From Micrasema longulum (taxonomy: Eukaryota; Arthropoda; Insecta; Trichoptera; Brachycentridae), in assembly GCA_022494885.1 (NCBI GenBank), contig JAGVSM010002893.1, positions 186,001-250,000 on the forward strand: a DNA stretch of 64,000 nt, given 5' to 3'. A program made the position numbers and the translations under genes. This document shows positions 49,401 through 55,400 of this stretch, in pieces (positions within the stretch are counted from its first letter, which is position 1; the number at the start of each line of letters is the position of its first letter). The notes beneath the pieces were generated by a model, which saw only the letters and a program-made list of their open reading frames with translations, searched no databases and was not told the origin of the DNA.

Positions 49401-52400
49401 ACAAGTTTGGATTTTGCCTAAGGAAAGAGACCATTGCAGAAGACTGCAGCAAGATATTGCATAGATGTATATTGTATATACAATTAAGGGTGTTGTCCAG
49501 ATGTTTATTGAAATATATGTTTATGCAACAATTTTTAACCTAAATTTTTACTATAACTTTTTTATCTCAACTCAAAACATGGCTTTTGGCCTTATAGAGT
49601 TAGGGACGCGTTATAATATTTTTTTTAATATTTACAAAAATCAATATTTAAACGTATTTACATCATTTCTGGTCCCTATATGGAGAGGCTATTAATTGTA
49701 AAATACTCCTCCAGGTTTCCCGTTTTATTTTATTCACACAAATTTAGACTTTATTACTTAATTAAATATAACGCCTATTGGTTACCTTTAAGGAGACCAG
49801 AAAGGTTTCAAGGACCAAAAACTAGGTGAAATTTGAATGATGGTTGTGGGCGAACAAATTTTCTTTTTTGCAATTTTTTTTATACATTCTTGATGAATAA
49901 AACAAGCTTAGAAATTTCCAAAAACAATTATAATTGGGAGGTATATTTATATCTTAAGACGACTGCGCAACTCGCGAACTGCTTTCTTCTTGCCGCGATT
50001 CCGGGTGAACGAGTTGGAGAGTTTTTTTTATCTTCAAATTATTTTGTTGGTGAGATTTTTCTCTGTAGACTGAACCTCGATTTTATTAAAATTAAAGCAA
50101 TGGCAGCCAAGAAATCAAAAATTTCGAAAAATTCCATTCAATTCGTGGTTAAAACGGTAATAAAAAAATATTTTTAAAAGCAGACATTAGTTTAGTTTAT
50201 GACATACATTTTTATCTTCAATTTAAAAAAAAAACGCGTCAATATCTTTAGCCGTTCTTGAGTCAAAACTAGCGGAAAATGACGTTTTAAAAAAAACAGT
50301 CAAAGTTTTGGAACAGGATTACGGTCACTCTGCTGGCCTTACGTTTTTGGCTCTCCCGATTTTGAACTCAATTTTGCGAATATTGAAGTATTTTTGGCGC
50401 AAAAAGTTTTTAAAATATTGTATTAACCGATTGCGTAATACACCAAACATATTTTTTTTCGAAATCTTCAACTTTTCTGGTCCTCTTAAACAATAAGAAT
50501 TAAGTAAACTATCACCTTTGGCACATCCCGCTATGACAGTCCAAAAATATTGCACTAACTCTCTTCTTTTATTGCGAGAAAATAGGCTGTTTCTTTCCAG
50601 TTTTTCAAAAACTTCATCAAAATAACAATCCATGAACACATCCATTACCAAATAAAAACAAATTATTAATTCGAGGCTAGCAAACTTAATTTTCTCTTGA
50701 GAAAATCAGATTTTTTAAAGGAAAACGGTCTTCACTTATCAAGTATTGAGAACGGTTAAAATAGAAATAGTTGACATTTCTCTTTCAAAAGAATATTTTT
50801 CATTAATGATTTGAACTTTTAAGTTTAAATATTCCTATTGACATTTTATTTTGTTCCTCAACGTAATAATTTGAATATCTTCTAAGCAACTGTTAAATAG
50901 GAACTGACCTAAAAATTACCGTAAACCCTTAAAGCTAAAGGTACCATTATTAAAAACGGTTGGTTTGAGTATTGAATGTATGGTGGTAAATACAAACGTA
51001 AAACTTAATCCCTTGTGTATTTATTTACTCACATTGTCTCACCTAATGCTATTTGTAACATCAGGGCTGTGATTGCGAGTTATTTTTTAAGCGCTGTCAG
51101 TGTTCAGTGTATGAACATATGTGATTGACCATTTAAATATTCTCATTTCTCATCAATTTCAATATATGAATAATAAATCTATGATCATCAATTCTGTTTG
51201 CTAAACTTCATAGTTCTAACGCTCTTTTATACCTCCGTGAAAATTTTCAACGCTTATCAAATCATGGTTTACCTCTTTGTCCTTATTCTCAAAGCACTCT
51301 TTTATACCAATCCACAATTTGTCTTTCTTCTCTTACTCGTATAATGTCCATGCGGCTTGACTGTGGAATCTCTCCCATCCACTATTATAGATGTTACTGC
51401 AGTATCTCTGTTTAAACCACGTCTGAAGAAACATATCATTTTTCTTCCGTAATTTCTCCTTTAATCCTCTTTCCTCTTTATTCCCTTTTCCCATTGAGTA
51501 CATATCAATACAATTATTTATATTTTTGTTTATCTTTAGCATTTTCATTTTCTATTGAATACGTTTTGCGACAATAATTACAAAAATAAAACTTTTACTT
51601 TATTGGTTGGTTGGAAGAAATTGCCATTTGGCAATTAATATTTTGTACTAAAAGTTAAGTAAAAAATTATTCATTTTCTGAAATAGAGTAATATCTTTAT
51701 CAGTCATAAGATGCAAAAAAAAATGGAGATGAACCGTTTGTTCGTTTTTTTCTAAATGTTATATTTGCGGTCACATTTATTTTCCAGTAAATTTACTTTT
51801 ACATATAATATATATTATGTTCTCAACCATATCTCCAGAAGTCAAAATTTTCGATTCATCAAATCTACTAGGATTTTTTTTAGTGCCCTAATATCCAGAA
51901 TGTGTAAATTAGTCAATGACAAAGTTCAGTGCCACGGGAAATCGGATTTAAAAAAAGTTATCTTACGCGCGGTAAAAATAAGGGCATTAAATCATTATTT
52001 TGCGAAGTTTCTTGAAAATGTATTAATTTTTTTTTTTCAAAACAGTTTCATGAAAACGAATTACTTTGAATGATGTCACATGTTCTTCCGAATCAACCAA
52101 TTATATGGAGTTGTGATAGATTTCCGGTTTTCGGAATATGACCAATCAGCAGATTTCGCAGATAAGAAGAAGAGAACTTAAGACGTCACAAGCAGAGTAA
52201 TTTCAAAATTACAAAAATTAAAATAAATCATATATCATCGAAAACACTGTAAACATTTTTGATTTTTTTAATTTCACTAACAAAAATAGTCTATTTACAA
52301 ATAAATAAAGAATTAAATATACCTCTGAACCTTCTCATCCGTCGCACAATCTGGAGTTGTTTAGGATAGATCTTGCCAATTTTCGTAGATCTCTTCGGCA

Positions 52401-55400
52401 CTAACACAATGTGAAATGATAAAGGGTTGGCATTGCTTAGCTATAAATCTTACAAATACATTGTGTTTTTCAATATACTGCATATTTTAATATTAAAATC
52501 ATGGTTCGTCATTGCTACATGTAAACATATGTTTTATTTGTTCATTTTTGTTTACATATTCTGTTTATTCATGTAACTATTGCAATTTCATTTATTCATT
52601 TTTCTTACATTAAAAACAATAAAAATCATGTGAGCTCACGGGGTTACCCGTGCCGAGGACACTTAATATTACACATTTTTTATTATAAATAAATAAATGT
52701 AGCATTTTGATTTGTCATTTGTAATGGTCAGCGCGTTTGCCTATTATGCAAGAGGTTTCGGAATTGATTCCCGACATGGTTGATATGAAATGTTTATTTA
52801 GAAAGGGTATTTTCACAACAAAATATTTCATACTCCCTGGACTGGTAACTGAAGCTTAAGACTGATTATCTTACCTTCATGTAACAAAAATGATTAAGAA
52901 ACACTGCGATTGGTGTACTAATGCAGTGCTTTATGCACCATTAGGTGCGGAAACTGAATGATGATGAAAAATAATCCATGTATCGCTATCGTGTGCATTA
53001 AGTTAATTTTAATATGTACCTGAACAATTTTTAATATGTACCTAAACAATTTTAATATGTACCTGAAGAAATTTTAAAAGTACCTGAACAATTTTAATAT
53101 GTACCTGAACAATTTTTACACATTGACCTAGAAATGGCTTTTCACTTCAATATTAATCAATCCATAGCTCTCTATATCGCATCAGCCCGAAAATTCTCTA
53201 AGTCTAAGAATAAAATAATCAAATTGAGAAAAATCCACCATGTTGTGAAGTAGTTGGCGCGTTTGCCCACCATTTTTTAAGTTCTTGCGTTCAATTTCTG
53301 GCAGGTTAGACATGAAATATTTATTTAAAAAAACTCTGGACTGGCACTTGAAGCGTAATACTGATTACCTAAACTTCAAGAAACAGATTATCGAAATTCA
53401 CTGCATTCGGTTAGGTTATACCGTGCCATATGCACCACTAGGTGCGGAAAGAGAAATGATGGTGATAATGAAAATCTAAATTTTGTAGATTTAAAAGCCG
53501 TGAAAAACAATGATCTTTGAATAACAATAACAGATGATTTAAAATTATATATTTATTAGAACCTTTGTTTTACATATTTTTTTATTGAATTGATATGTAA
53601 ATTAAAACGGTCATCATTTTTTTTTTGTAAACGTTTTATTTACAAAACAAATAATGCACAAAATTTTGAGTCCCTAAATGCGATCACGAAGTACTCGTAG
53701 TTATTTGTGATACATTTCATCTACCCTTCGACAGTAAGAAGCCAGACATATATTTATTTTATAGAATGTTCCTTTTTGTATTATATTTCTACCAGTTTCA
53801 TGTTTTAATTAAGTTTCAATAAACAATAAAAAAAAACGCATTAAAATTTTTGTTTTCAATGGCAATTTTATATGGAAATATTCAATGTTATTTATTTTTT
53901 TTTAAATATAAATTTCATTTTTTTTACAAAACAACATGCAATATTAATGCAACGCTGAAGCTCCACTTATGATATCCTTCAATAATGATAATAATATTTG
54001 GCTGATTTATATTCGCTAGTTCACGAGTATTAAATTTTTTGATTTTAAATTTGAGGGTATGATAAACAAAAGAATTGCGCTTTCAACTCACTGGGATTGT
54101 TAATGATTGGCAAGTGTAAAGGTGATTGAATTTGTAATAAAAAAAAACATGCTGTAATAAAAAAAAACAAAATTACGATGATTTTGAATACTGTAAAACA
54201 TGTTGAAGTAATGAGAAAAGATTCCAATTTCAGTTATACAGTTTTTGAACGAAAAAAAAAATTCATTTTGTTCCAGACAAACGGGTCAGTTACGGCAAAA
54301 GCACGATCTTGGAATCTATTGTTTGGGCAGTTCCAGAGTTTAAAAAGTTTTCATCTGCCTGAATCAAATGCTGACCTTAGAATTGATTTTTTAAATTCAG
54401 TTTTGCTAATGCCTTTTTATAATCTTGGAGCCATTGTTAATTATTTTTCCGTCTTATATTATTTAAAACCTTGTTTCGAAGTTTGACAAAACTGACAAAT
54501 GAAAATGTATAAAAAATTTAATATTTTATAAACACACATTCAGAAAAACACATTGAATTACTTACTTCAACATCATCCCCCACTCTTTTGTCATCATTCC
54601 ATGTTCGTTTCCTAGTTGAAGATCTTCCAGGCATCTCTGTAGGCTGCCATTCAGATTCGTGTCCCGTAGTTCTGACATGGACTCCCGACAAACAGTCAGC
54701 CATGGACGTCCAGGACGTCAAGAACTTGATGCCTTGTAAAACAGTCAAGCGTGGTTAAGTCTCTCGGGAGACATCCAAATTACTTGGCCAAGCTAACCGT
54801 ATCGCCTTCTTCTTACCATACACACTTAAAATTCACTACTTGAAATAGTTAAATACTTCTTAAAACACATACCAGTGCAATGTGACGATATTGCAAGAGT
54901 GATAAAACCAGTTTTTGGTCTAACGATCATTAAAGTATCACCCTGATATTGATTTTTAAATAAATTGTATTAAAAAAAGGAGGAGTTCTGCGCATTAGAT
55001 GCATATTTTAGATGGTGTATGACTGAATTTGACCCTTTTCCTTTCTCTTGCTCCTGCCTTGCTTGACTAGCTCCCGAAACAACAGTCGTTTTCTTCGGTC
55101 CTCATTTTTCGGATTCCTGCAGCACAAGAGTCCTTCTGATCTTAATCTTTACAAAGAAGCAACGCCTTTCATCACAGTCCTCAGCTTCAGCAATATAAGA
55201 ATTTACCTTTACCGAATTGTTTTCTCAAATATGTTTTTTGTTTAAAAAAGTGAACATCCTGTACAATCGCTAACCTTATTAGGCTTCTTTGATATTATAT
55301 AGGTAGATATATACAAACATTTTACTATGACATAAAAAGGTTTTCTAAAGCGTGTTTTTATTACGGCATTCTTAGAGAATAGTGGTAAGCGCGCTATGTT

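Noticed and set aside
50325..50651. 108-aa minus-strand ORF
   Set aside because: It crosses the edge of the TTAA-flanked MITE, so it joins unrelated sequence by chance; no family resemblance.
54178..54486. 102-aa plus-strand ORF in intron 13
   Set aside because: No recognisable domain, AT-driven composition, no flanking splice sites matching the cyclase frame.
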